In this document: positions 35,282 to 44,100 of the stretch, one piece after another | Position numbering within the stretch: position 1 is the stretch's first letter | Layout: every line of letters starts with the position of its first letter | Assembly: GCF_002007645.1 (NCBI RefSeq) | Contig: NZ_CP019791.1 | Coordinates: 930,001-994,000 of the forward strand | Origin: Anaerohalosphaera lusitana | Lineage (GTDB): Bacteria > Planctomycetota > Phycisphaerae > Sedimentisphaerales > Anaerohalosphaeraceae | Direction of reading: 5' to 3' | Length of the DNA: 64,000 nt | The notes under the pieces: model-generated | The model's database searches: none | What the model was told of the DNA's origin: nothing | The model's input: only the letters and a program-made list of their open reading frames with translations | Made by a program: the position numbers and the translations under genes

Positions 35282-37519
35282 ATGAGATCGAAGCTTCTTA
35301 TGTTAGTCTTGGCATTGTTTGTGTGCGGATCTGTCTTTGCAGCGGAAGGGATGGATGAGCAGGATAAGTTTACGCTTGCTGAAAAAGTTGAGCTGGCGAA
35401 ATCGATCAGTGATTCGGTAGTGCAGGTGCGTTACTATCTCAAGACCGACAAGGGTGAACAGCCCGAGGGCGCGAGTGTGCAGCGGTACTGTCCAAACTGC
35501 GGAAGTTATCACAGTTATTCGACGGGCAGTGAGTTGATCAAGGAAGAACGGCCTTTTGAGGCGGCTGGTTATGCGATCGGCGATAATAAGTTTGTCGCGC
35601 AGGAACTGACAATTCACCCGCGTTTTGTTGAAGATGTGAAGATCGCGTTTAACGGCAAGGAAGTTGATGCGGAAGTTTCGGCTTATGCCAAAGACTGCGG
35701 CGTGATGATGCTGGAAGCGGAGGAGGAACTTGCAGGTGTCAAACCATTGGAGTTCAATCCGGACGCCGAAGGTGATCTTGTCGCGGTTGAATACGACAAG
35801 GCGAATGCGCAGTGGGGCATGACGGTCAAGGGTTTCAGTATCAGTGCTTCGGTTAAAGAGGACGGGCTTACCTGCGGTGTCGGTTCTGCCAGCGGAGTGA
35901 TCATGAACCGCCAGGGCGATGCCGTCGGGATATGTTTGAGCATGGAGATGCCGCTGGATGATGGATGGAAGGGTTCGCCCGCGGACTGGGAGCTGGTGCC
36001 TGCCGGCGAGATGGATGCGATGGAGGATAAGATCGAGCAGATAGCTGATGGCGGTTTGCTTCGTGTTAAGCTCAATCTTCGCAGCCCGCGGAAGAACCAG
36101 TCTTCGATGGGCTATTACAGCAGCAATGATGATGAGGAGAAGACCGAGATCGATACCTGCGGTGTGCTGGTGAATGCTAAGAAGCTGCTCGTGTTGAAAA
36201 AGCTCAAACCCAAGGTCACTGCCCGTCTTGAGAAGATCACTGTTTATCCGGCAGATGGTGAGCCGGTGACCGCAGAGTTCTCCGGGACGCTGAAGGACTA
36301 CGGCGCATTCGTTGCGGAGCTTAGCGAGGAGCTCGAGGGTGAGGTCGAGCTGTCGCAGGCTAGTGTTTTTGATTATCGCAACAAGCCATTGATCTATGCG
36401 CTGGTTCGGGTTCAGGGTGACAGCAAGGTGAGTTATTACGGGCACAAACGTATCGCGCAGTTTCAGGAAGGATGGAAGAGTCAGATTTATCCGCAGGTCA
36501 GCAGCGGCAGCTATGATGAAGAGGGCAAGATGTTTTTGTTTGATTCGGCTGGTCGGCTCGTTTCGATGCCGATCGCAAGACGCGAGAAGGTCGAGAGCGA
36601 CCGGGGTTATTTTTACGATGATGATACACTGATGACTTACTCGGGATATCTCAATCCGGTGCTGGCTGATCTGGCGAGCAATGTTGATCATTCGAATGTG
36701 CCGTTGACCGAGGAAGAGGAGAACCGGCTCGCGTGGATCGGTGTAGAGCTTCAGCCTTTGAATCAGGAACTGGCGAGGGTGAACAATGTCTCTGACATGA
36801 CCAAGGACGGAGAAAACGGGGCGCTGGTCAGTTATGTTTATCCGAATTCGCCTGCTGCGAAAAAGGGAATCGAGCTTGGTGATGTGCTCATACGTCTGCA
36901 TATCGAGGGCGTCCCGCAGCCGATGGAGGTTGATCTCAGCTCGGGCTACTTCATGGAAAGCTTCCCGTGGGATCAGTATGACATGATACCGGGTGAGTAC
37001 TTCGATCGGATACCTACGCCCTGGCCGAACGCGGAAAATACGTTTACGCGGGCACTGACGAATGTCGGCTTCGGCAAGGAATACACCGCTGAGTTCGCGC
37101 GTGACGGTGAGACGTTTACGAAGGAATTCGAGGTGACTCAGAGTCCGGCACATTACGGCAGTGCGAAAAAGTTCAAGTCTGAGGACCTGGGCATGACGGT
37201 GCGGAACCTGACGTATGAGGTCCAGCGGTACTTCCAGCGAACGGACGATGATCCCGGCGTGATCGTGAGCAAGATCGAGCCGGGTGAGAAGGCGGCTGTG
37301 GCTGGGATCAGACCCTACGAGATCATAACGCATGTGAACGATAAGCCGGTAAGTGATGTGGAGGCGTTCGAGAATCTGGTCAAGAACGGCGAGGAGATGC
37401 GTTTTGCGGTCAAGCGTATGACCAAGGGACGGGTCGTGAAGATCAAGACGGATGCCGGCGGGGATGAAACTGCCGAGGCTGAAAATGAGGAATCTGACGA
37501 AACCGTCACCGCGGGGTAA
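35282..37519 (+). CDS. Exported PDZ protein with two degenerate protease-like regions
   Basis: A 745-residue protein: signal peptide (MRSKLLMLVLALFVCGSVFA), a CxxC pair (YCPNCGSYHSY), a trypsin-like region at about 80-255, a second similar region at about 260-440, then two PDZ domains (about 480-560 and 645-720). At the expected nucleophile, the first region reads CGVGSASGVIMNRQGDAVGI in place of GNSGGP. No histidine-aspartate pair is evident, so it is probably not a protease. It follows htrA by 58 bp and shares WIGVELQPL-type PDZ starts with it. It may be a substrate adaptor or regulator of HtrA. A terminator follows. Confidence 0.75.
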   Translation: MRSKLLMLVLALFVCGSVFAAEGMDEQDKFTLAEKVELAKSISDSVVQVRYYLKTDKGEQPEGASVQRYCPNCGSYHSYSTGSELIKEERPFEAAGYAIGDNKFVAQELTIHPRFVEDVKIAFNGKEVDAEVSAYAKDCGVMMLEAEEELAGVKPLEFNPDAEGDLVAVEYDKANAQWGMTVKGFSISASVKEDGLTCGVGSASGVIMNRQGDAVGICLSMEMPLDDGWKGSPADWELVPAGEMDAMEDKIEQIADGGLLRVKLNLRSPRKNQSSMGYYSSNDDEEKTEIDTCGVLVNAKKLLVLKKLKPKVTARLEKITVYPADGEPVTAEFSGTLKDYGAFVAELSEELEGEVELSQASVFDYRNKPLIYALVRVQGDSKVSYYGHKRIAQFQEGWKSQIYPQVSSGSYDEEGKMFLFDSAGRLVSMPIARREKVESDRGYFYDDDTLMTYSGYLNPVLADLASNVDHSNVPLTEEEENRLAWIGVELQPLNQELARVNNVSDMTKDGENGALVSYVYPNSPAAKKGIELGDVLIRLHIEGVPQPMEVDLSSGYFMESFPWDQYDMIPGEYFDRIPTPWPNAENTFTRALTNVGFGKEYTAEFARDGETFTKEFEVTQSPAHYGSAKKFKSEDLGMTVRNLTYEVQRYFQRTDDDPGVIVSKIEPGEKAAVAGIRPYEIITHVNDKPVSDVEAFENLVKNGEEMRFAVKRMTKGRVVKIKTDAGGDETAEAENEESDETVTAG

Positions 37520-37549
37520 CTTCTAATCGCAGGTATTAGTGAATTTCAG

Positions 37550-37579
37550 GGCTGGTCCGATTGGACCAGCCTTTTTCTT
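37550..37579 (+). terminator. Rho-independent terminator of the htrA operon
   Basis: Perfect 9-bp stem GGCTGGTCC / GGACCAGCC with loop GATT, then TTTTTCTTTT. Confidence 0.92.
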
Positions 37580-37805
37580 TTCATATGGGCTATGAAGCGG
37601 GGGGGAAGAGTTGAGAAAATGTCTGATTTAAGGTTGCCTGATGCGGGGTGCGCGCGTTAGAAGAACATAAGAACGAGGGCGAAAAAAATATTTGGCTGAC
37701 AGAAGCGAGAGTGTAAGAGCAGCCTCCATAAGTCTTTACTGTAGAGATGTTTATGTCGAGATGCTGGAGGCGGTTGTTAGGGCTCGCTTTTTGGTGGGAA
37801 TAGTA

Positions 37806-37834
37806 TTGACATTTTGGCTGTTAAAAGGTAAATA
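37806..37834 (+). promoter_or_regulatory. Sigma-70-type promoter for arginine decarboxylase
   Basis: TTGACA at 37806-37811 and TAAATA at 37829-37834 with a 17-bp spacer. Transcription should start near 37841, giving an 80-nt leader. Confidence 0.7.
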
Positions 37835-37919
37835 GCTGAGCCATTAAGTGGAACTATTGTTGGTGATTTATGGACGAATATTTCAGTAGAAACGAAAATA
37901 AGATTATGAGGGCAGAGAG

Positions 37920-38531
37920 TTGGCAAATGTATTTACTCAAGCATCACTACAAGTAGGTACGGGAATGCAGGACTACGGGGGACTCAATGGGGTTTTGGTA
38001 GGCAATCGCATTCCTAAAGATTATTTCGTGACAGAGGGCACGGGTCAAAGCGACATTACTGTGCACGCGGGCAGCTATCATCTTGCGCTGCGCAACGCGG
38101 GCATAGAGATGTGCAACATCATGTGCTACTCTTCAATCCTTCCTAAGATCGCACGGCAGATAGATAAGCCTGCTGAGCTTACGCACGGGTCGGTCATGGA
38201 GACGATTAGTGCGGTTGCGACGGCGGATCGCGGTCAGCGTGCTACGGCCGGGATTATCTACGGCTGGCTGCGGCGGAAGGACGACGGCGAAAAGCACGGC
38301 GGACTGGTCTGTGAGTACAACGGTCATAAGGCCGAGGCGGACGCGTGTGCGGAACTGCGGTCGAGTCTGAAAGAGCTGTATACGAACGGCTACAGCGATG
38401 ACTTCGACATGGACGAGATCGTGCTGCACAGTACCAGTTTCGTGCCCGAAAAGCGGTACGGGACAGCGCTGATCGCACTATGCTTCGTCAATTACGTCGT
38501 GCCGATGCTGGGCAATACGCAAGGCCTGTAA
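37920..38531 (+). CDS. pdaD: Pyruvoyl-dependent arginine decarboxylase
   Basis: Decarboxylates arginine to agmatine. The 203-residue proenzyme shows IPKDYFVTEGTGQSDITVHA, the self-cleavage site Ser71-Ser72 in CYSSILPKIA (cleavage turns Ser72 into the pyruvoyl group), and ATADRGQRATAGIIYGWL. Compared with the archaeal enzyme it has about 25 extra N-terminal residues. No ATG fits the frame start: TTG 37920 with AGGG upstream is used, and ATG 37965 is an alternative. Agmatine would feed the agmatinase at 16959. Confidence 0.92.
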   Translation: MANVFTQASLQVGTGMQDYGGLNGVLVGNRIPKDYFVTEGTGQSDITVHAGSYHLALRNAGIEMCNIMCYSSILPKIARQIDKPAELTHGSVMETISAVATADRGQRATAGIIYGWLRRKDDGEKHGGLVCEYNGHKAEADACAELRSSLKELYTNGYSDDFDMDEIVLHSTSFVPEKRYGTALIALCFVNYVVPMLGNTQGL

Positions 38532-38641
38532 TCAGGTCTTTTTACAGATAGAGCAGCATATGCGGGGATTGTGCGCGCCACTTGTAGATGGATGGATTCT
38601 ATATGTTGACAATGCGTGCAAAGTTTGGTGACGCAAAAAGC

Positions 38642-38676
38642 GTGGGCCTGCATTCGGGAGGGATATGCAGGCCCAC
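38642..38676 (+). terminator. Strong stem-loop downstream of arginine decarboxylase
   Basis: A perfect 12-bp stem GTGGGCCTGCAT / ATGCAGGCCCAC with an 11-nt loop. There is no T run after it, so it may end transcription weakly or protect the 3' end of the message. Confidence 0.5.
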
Positions 38677-38781
38677 TTCACGTAAAAGCGCTCTCGGGAG
38701 GAGAAGGAGACTTTTATTTTTAAATTTTCATGTAATGCTCAAAAGAAAAGTCCGAGCGGAGACAGTTTTGGCCAAAAAGTC

Positions 38782-38810
38782 TTGCATTTTTTGCCGAAAA
38801 ATGGTCTAAT
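38782..38810 (+). promoter_or_regulatory. Promoter of the candidate small RNA
   Basis: TTGCAT (38782-38787) and TCTAAT (38805-38810) with a 17-bp spacer; predicted start near 38817. Confidence 0.5.
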
Positions 38811-38816
38811 TGTTCT

Positions 38817-38906
38817 CGGCCTGGCACAAGCGCACACACACATGCCTGGCCAAGCACCCAAGCGGGCCAGCGATCCCTGCCACATCGTCGCTGGCCCTCC
38901 TTTTTT
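38817..38906 (+). ncRNA. Candidate small RNA of about 90 nt
   Basis: Begins 7 nt after a promoter-like -10. It contains a first hairpin (GGCCTGGCA ... TGCCTGGCC, one mismatch, 38818-38851). A second, perfect 10-bp hairpin follows (GGGCCAGCGA / TCGCTGGCCC, 38864-38897), then CC and six T, as in an intrinsic terminator. No reading frame with a ribosome site lies inside. I do not recognise a known RNA family. Confidence 0.45.
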
Positions 38907-39116
38907 AGTTCCTTTTTGGGAGCCACCTCTATACTGCAGGGCCTAATGGAATTGGAGCATCTTTTCGGGAAAAAGTGCGCAAAAATTTCGCTGTGAGGAT
39001 ATACGAATTTGCTGAACCGAGGCCCTCAGGGCTGTTGGTGTGTCTAAGTTGCTGTCAATAAGGGAGTTACGGGTTTAGGCGGCAGGGCTTGTCGATATGC
39101 GTTTTTTAATTGCGGA

Positions 39117-39602
39117 CTATTCGCCTTTTTTTGTGATTTCGGTTTTTCTTTGCTCCAGCCTTTTTTGGGCATTGGCGAAGCGTCTTTTCTCATCATCGGT
39201 TGCAGGTTCGAGGGGAGGGATTACGGTTGGTCTGTGTTTTTCGTCCAGGGCCACGAATGTCAGGTGCGCGGTGGTGGCGACGGTTGAGTTGCCTGTGTAT
39301 GGGTTTTCTTTAGTGACCTTCACACCTACTTCCATGGAGGTTCTGCCCACATAGTTAACCGAAGCCTTCAGCAGGACGTGGTCGCCGATGTTGATCGGCT
39401 GGCGGAACTGGATCTGGTCAATCGATGCCGTGACGACTTCGGTGCGTGCGTGCCGCTGGGCCGCCATGGATGCGACTGTGTCGATCCAGGACATGATCGT
39501 GCCTCCGAAGGCCGTGCCGTGGGGATTTGCGTGGTGGGGCATAAGCAGGTAACGTGTGGTGACGGCACTCTGGCAGGGCTTTTTAGGCTTCTGATCGGCC
39601 AT
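39117..39602 (-). CDS. Hot-dog-fold acyl-CoA thioesterase (YciA/BFIT type)
   Basis: A 161-residue thioesterase. TRYLLMPHHANPHGTAFGGTIMSWIDTVASMAAQRHA carries the conserved N/D-H-x-x-x-GG core seen as NPHGTAFGG. IDQIQFRQPINIGDHVLLKA and the tail TAHLTFVALDEKHRP complete the single hot-dog domain. It hydrolyses acyl-CoA thioesters in the cytoplasm. It lies downstream of rpmA in the same direction, but the terminator at 39678-39710 separates them. Confidence 0.88.
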   Translation of the reverse strand: MADQKPKKPCQSAVTTRYLLMPHHANPHGTAFGGTIMSWIDTVASMAAQRHARTEVVTASIDQIQFRQPINIGDHVLLKASVNYVGRTSMEVGVKVTKENPYTGNSTVATTAHLTFVALDEKHRPTVIPPLEPATDDEKRRFANAQKRLEQRKTEITKKGE

Positions 39603-39677
39603 AAGTCTATGCTCCAGAATAATTTATCGATCATGCACATTTCGCGTCAGTAATTGCGGCTGTCTGTGTCTATAAAT

Positions 39678-39710
39678 AAAAAAAGAGCGGCCAAAAAGCC
39701 ACTCTTTTTT
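39678..39710. terminator. Terminator after rpmA
   Basis: AAAAAGAG-C-GGC, loop CAAAAA, then GCC-A-CTCTTTTTT: a nearly perfect stem with T runs on both strands. On the minus strand it follows rpmA. Confidence 0.85.
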
Positions 39711-39744
39711 CACGTTATACTGTGAAATGTGTTAGTTTCGCAAT

Positions 39745-39981
39745 CTATGCAACTACGTGGACCTTGCGACCCTTGAACTGTACTATGCCTTCCTTGAGTG
39801 CGAAAAGCGTGCAGTCCTTGCCGAGGCCTACGTTAAAGCCCGGCTGGAACTTTGTGCCGCACTGGCGTACGAGAATCGAACCGGCCTTTGCCTGCTGGCC
39901 GCCGTAGAGCTTGATACCACGATATTGGGGATTGGAATCCCGACCGTTTCTTGAAGAACCTTGTCCCTTCTTATGTGCCAT
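39745..39981 (-). CDS. rpmA: Ribosomal protein L27
   Basis: The 78-residue large-subunit protein whose N-terminus reaches the peptidyl-transferase centre. It matches the family throughout: [51 protein letters not shown]. It begins directly with MAHKKG, so it does not need the N-terminal cleavage seen in Firmicutes. The usual partner rplU (L21) is not beside it; the gene appears monocistronic. Confidence 0.96.
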   Translation of the reverse strand: MAHKKGQGSSRNGRDSNPQYRGIKLYGGQQAKAGSILVRQCGTKFQPGFNVGLGKDCTLFALKEGIVQFKGRKVHVVA

Positions 39982-40192
39982 TTTTAAATCCTCAAACTGC
40001 CTAAGTATTTACAGACCTTGTCTAAAGCGACATATAATACGGGTGGGGGACGGCGTTGTCCAGTCAAATTTTGGCATAAAAGCCAATTATCTGGCCCTTA
40101 GTTGTGTTTTCAGTGCTGGGGGGACGGGTTATGAGGTTCAATTGAGCCTCAGCGATTCCGGAATTTTTCTTGTGGCGTGGGAAAAATGTGTA

Positions 40193-40220
40193 TTGTTTTA
40201 TGGTGGTAAGGCCCTATAAT
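40193..40220 (+). promoter_or_regulatory. Promoter of the PEP-CTERM gene
   Basis: TTGTTT at 40193-40198 and a perfect TATAAT at 40215-40220, 16-bp spacer. The start near 40227 gives a 130-nt leader. Confidence 0.65.
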
Positions 40221-40263
40221 ATAGTTCATAAAGGGTTTTTGGAGGCGATAATTGGATGTTGGC

Positions 40264-40319
40264 AGATTCGGGTGGTGAAACCACTTCGCTGTCGAATGGC
40301 GATATCATTTCCCGGATCT
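40264..40319 (+). promoter_or_regulatory. Candidate structured leader RNA (three-way junction)
   Basis: A 9-bp closing stem pairs 40264-40272 (AGATTCGGG) with 40311-40319 (CCCGGATCT, one G-U). It encloses hairpin TGGT-GAA-ACCA (40273-40283) and hairpin TCGC...GCGA (40286-40302), leaving an unpaired TATCATTT. The element sits in the long leader 39 nt before the gene start. It does not match any riboswitch consensus I can recall, including cyclic-di-GMP, purine or THF types. Confidence 0.35.
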
Positions 40320-40357
40320 TAATTTATTACTCGGGGTTTTTGAGAAGGGAGAAGATG

Positions 40358-41044
40358 ATGAGGACTAACAGAATTATTTTATGTTTGATGGTGTTGGCTC
40401 TGTTTAGTGCAGGGGCAATGGGTGCATTTATTGTGGAGACCCACAGCAGCGGCCGGGGCAATGCAAATTTCAACGCTGTCAACGGAGATCCGCATTACTC
40501 AAGTCCGACATCGGGTGCGCCAGGGCTTACTGCGACCCATCATGCATGGGGCAGCTACGGGGCGTTTCCGGATATTTACGAATTTTCGTATACTCCCGGA
40601 ACAGATGCGGACAACTGGGCTGTGCCGGACTATCAGTATTTCGGCAACGGTGACTACACGACGGGCAAGCCTGGCGGTCAGACGGGCTACTACAATGTTT
40701 ATATAACATTCCCAAGCAGTATCAATGTGTCTTCGCTCTGTGACATAACCGTTACAAGCGACGGCGATCCAGTTGTTCTGACTGGGGTAAACATGAATAC
40801 GGGCGGGACCACTACCGAGGGTCAGCCATGGCTTGGTGCCAATGACAGTTGGTGGATGATCGCCGAGCGGGTTCTTCTCACCGAAGGCCAGACCTACACA
40901 GTCACGCAGGCAGCGCAGGATGATTCATATGTTTCTATGAGATCCGCAGGTGTTATGTGGGAGTTCGTCGAAACGCCTGAGCCGACTACGATCGCTTTGC
41001 TTGGATTGGGATCGCTGGCATTGAGGCGCAGAAGAAAAGCATAA
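40358..41044 (+). CDS. PEP-CTERM surface protein
   Basis: A 228-residue secreted protein with a signal peptide (MRTNRIILCLMVLALFSAGA), a Gly/Ser/Tyr/Asp-rich body, and a C-terminal PEP-CTERM sorting signal (PEPTTIALLGLGSLALRRRR). Exosortase recognises this signal, removes it and passes the protein to the surface. The body resembles no enzyme; a structural or matrix role is likely. ATG 40358 has AGGGAG 6 nt upstream; ATG 40355 is adjacent. A good promoter and a folded leader precede it. Confidence 0.88.
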   Translation: MRTNRIILCLMVLALFSAGAMGAFIVETHSSGRGNANFNAVNGDPHYSSPTSGAPGLTATHHAWGSYGAFPDIYEFSYTPGTDADNWAVPDYQYFGNGDYTTGKPGGQTGYYNVYITFPSSINVSSLCDITVTSDGDPVVLTGVNMNTGGTTTEGQPWLGANDSWWMIAERVLLTEGQTYTVTQAAQDDSYVSMRSAGVMWEFVETPEPTTIALLGLGSLALRRRRKA

Positions 41045-41064
41045 GAAGTTATTAAGAAGTCAGG

Positions 41065-41092
41065 GGCAGGCTTCGACGAGTCTGCCTTTTTT
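41065..41092 (+). terminator. Terminator after the PEP-CTERM gene
   Basis: GGCAGGCT, loop TCGACG, AGTCTGCC (one G-U), then TTTTTT. Confidence 0.88.
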
Positions 41093-41164
41093 GTGGCTTG
41101 CAAGGATGCAGGGCGCTGAACAGAAGCACGGAAGAGCGTTCTTAAGTGCAGTGGAGAGAACAGT

Positions 41165-44100
41165 ATGATGGGGAACTTTTCTATCAAGTGGGGGAGTTTT
41201 TTGAAACGGGGGGGGATGACATTTTTTGGTTTTGTCATTTGCTCATTAGTGACGTCTGTTGGGTTCGCACTTCAGCCGGGGTTCGATCAGGTACTTGTTA
41301 AGGAGGTCGGTGTAACCCGCGCGTGGGGCGTAGGGGCAGGCGACTTCAACAACGACGGGATCGAAGATATTGTTACCGGCGACACCTATGGCGATGTACA
41401 TCTTTATCTTGGCAACGGTGACGGAACTTTTGTTGACGGCGGTGTCGTCATTAACCAGACCTATCACAATGCGTATGCTCTGGCAGCAGCGGATTTCAAC
41501 GACGACGGCAATGACGATTTCGTACTGACGATGACTGGAGATTACGGCACGACGATCCTGGACGGTCAGGTGCATCTGTATCTCGGCAATGGTGACGGTA
41601 CGTTCGTTTCCAACGGCTGGCCGCAGGCGGGGCAGGTGGTCGGTGATGCCGGTACCGATGTGATGGCTGTTGCTGCGGCGGATGTGGACGGCGACGGCGA
41701 TGTCGATCTGGTTGCCGGTGATGTTACCGGTTCGGGCAACAGTGCAGCGGATGTGACGCTGTATCGCAACCAGGGCAACGACACATCCGGCAATCCGACA
41801 TGGGCTGCGGAGACGATCGTTTCGGCGACGGGTGTTGTAGACCCTGAGCTGCCGCCATATTATCCGCCGACCAGCTATATGCATGGTTACGGTGTCGCGT
41901 TCGGCGATCTGGACGGCGACGGAGATCAGGATCTGCTTCTGAGTGACCGGGCGAGCTATGCTTATGTTTACCGCAACGATGGTGCGGGAAATTTTGCGCC
42001 GATCCGCTACAATGCGATAAGCACCAGACCTTTAGCGCTTGGCAGACTGCATGCGGTCTTTACCAGCAAGCTGTCATTAAGCTGCGGAGATTTTAACGGT
42101 GACGGTCTTGTCGACTTCGTAACCGGCGGCAGTGACGGTGACTGGGAAGGCGTTGTCGATCTGTGGCTCAACGAGGGAAATGACGGATCGGGAAATCCGC
42201 AGTTTGGTTTCGCCGGCAATATCGGAGCGAACGGTACGGATGCCAAGGGTATTGCGACACTTCAGATAAACAGCGATACAGACAGTTACGTTGACGTTGT
42301 GTTCGGCAATTACGAAGGCGTGCTTACCGGCCTTTTGACGGACAGGACGGATACGGACGGTGACGGCATTATAGACAGATACGACAATGCGCCGCTGTAT
42401 CCGAATGCCCCGCGGCTGGATATGAATGACGACGGCGGGATCAATTCGCTGGACCAGCTTGACAATGATCAGGATGGCGTGGGTGACCCTGCGGACGCTG
42501 ATGACGATGATGATGGTGTCGATGATATAACGGACAACAGCCCGATGGTCGCCAATGCTGACCAGAAAGACACTGACGGCGACGGCAGGGGCGATGCTTC
42601 CGATCCGCTGAACGATACCGACAGTGACGGTGACGGCATTCTTGACGGGCCGATAGATCCTGAGCTGTACATGCATGCGATGCAGGCCAAGGGTGAATGG
42701 TCGAAGAGCGATACGCACTTCATTATCCGCATCGATGCACTTGGCAGAGCGTTCCAGAACGAGTTTACGCAATTGATGACGGATGCAGCGATCTGGGGAC
42801 CGACCGAGTGGGAAACTAAAAAGCTCGAAAACTATAACGGCATCGGTGACAGTCCCGCAACGAGCGGTTACCAGGTGCCTTCCGATCTGCCGGGCGGTAA
42901 ATCCACGCCGCTTACGCTTGTAGTGATCCCGAGGAGGATCTGGAATGCGTTCGGTGATCCGGATCCGGTTGCCTGGATGAACGACAGGCTGGCGAATGAC
43001 AATCTCGAGATCGGTCAGCACGGCACTTATCACGCGAACAATACTATGCTCGGCGACTGGGCAAGCGATCCGACCATCAACTACTATTCGTGCGAGACGT
43101 GCGGTTTTACGATGGAAGAAATGTTCCAGTATCTGCGTGTTGGTAAACGTACGCTGCTCGGCGATTACAGTGATATGTGGCTGCAGGACAGCGGTGCCGA
43201 TCCGGCGACTTCGCCTTATGTTGACTGGACGAACGCAGCGAATCCGCTGATCAGTTATGCTCCGCCGTTCAACACTTCGGATGCTCCCAGCCGTGACGCA
43301 ATCAGCAGGCTTGGTTACCTTGCGTTCAGTGCGAGCATATGGGAAGAGAACACTTCGATCTTCACGCCCGAAGGTTCGCATCACGAGCAGTTCGATCAGT
43401 TCGGCATGTATCACGCGAGTGCCGATCTGCAGGTCGATCCTGAGTACAGCGGCAGTGACACGATGACGTACACGGAATACCTCAACAGCATCACGCAGTT
43501 CGGGCAGTTGAACACGTGGCTGATCGAAGAGGTTGAATGGTGCACGCGTTACTGTAACGATTTGCCGCGACTCGAACCATGTGCAGCCTCTCCGAGCGGT
43601 CTCAATCGTGAGACGAACATGGTCGATCCGGACCGATGGGCGAAATGGCTGACCCTGCTCGACTTCGTCAACGCGAACGGCCAGCCGATGACGCTTGGTG
43701 ATTACGCACTGGCGGTAAGTTTCGACAACGCACCGACGGTTGCGAACCCCGACCAGGCGGATGCCGACCATGACGGTATCGGCGATGTTATAGATGATGC
43801 TGTGATCGCCAGTGACGGAGTTACTCTGGCTTGGAACGGTGATGTTGCCGAGGGTACACTGACGGCAACCCTGACTGCAGGCGGAAACGGTATTGCGGAT
43901 CAGACTGTTCAGATTTCATGGGACAGCGACGGCGATGGTACCGACGAGCTGCTCACCGCAACGACAGACAGCACCGGCACTGCAACGGTAACCCTGCAGT
44001 CCGCCAGAAGTGGCGGCAGCTATCTTTGCGATATCTACTGGGACGGCATACTCGTCCAGTCGAGTACAACGGTTGAAGTCACTGTGCCTTGTACGCTGGC

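Larger units (their letters stand above)
37520..37919. other. Intergenic region with terminator and promoter
   Basis: 400 bp holding the terminator at 37550-37579 and a strong promoter at 37806-37834. The stretch between them shows no gene. Confidence 0.55.
38532..39116. other. Non-coding region with stem-loop and candidate small RNA
   Basis: 585 bp without a credible protein gene. It contains a perfect stem-loop at 38642-38676 and a complete promoter-transcript-terminator unit at 38782-38906. The rest (38907-39116) shows nothing firm. Confidence 0.5.
39982..40357. other. Divergent intergenic region with promoter and structured leader
   Basis: 376 bp between rpmA and the PEP-CTERM gene. The right part holds the promoter at 40193-40220 and the folded leader at 40264-40319. 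The left part presumably carries the rpmA promoter. Confidence 0.5.

Noticed and set aside
35303-37333. 676-codon minus-strand open frame opposite the pseudo-HtrA gene
   Set aside because: The plus-strand product has a signal peptide and PDZ domains; the antisense frame has no recognisable feature.
42077-43771. 564-codon minus-strand open frame opposite the FG-GAP gene
   Set aside because: Val/Ile/Arg-rich shadow of Asp-rich calcium repeats.
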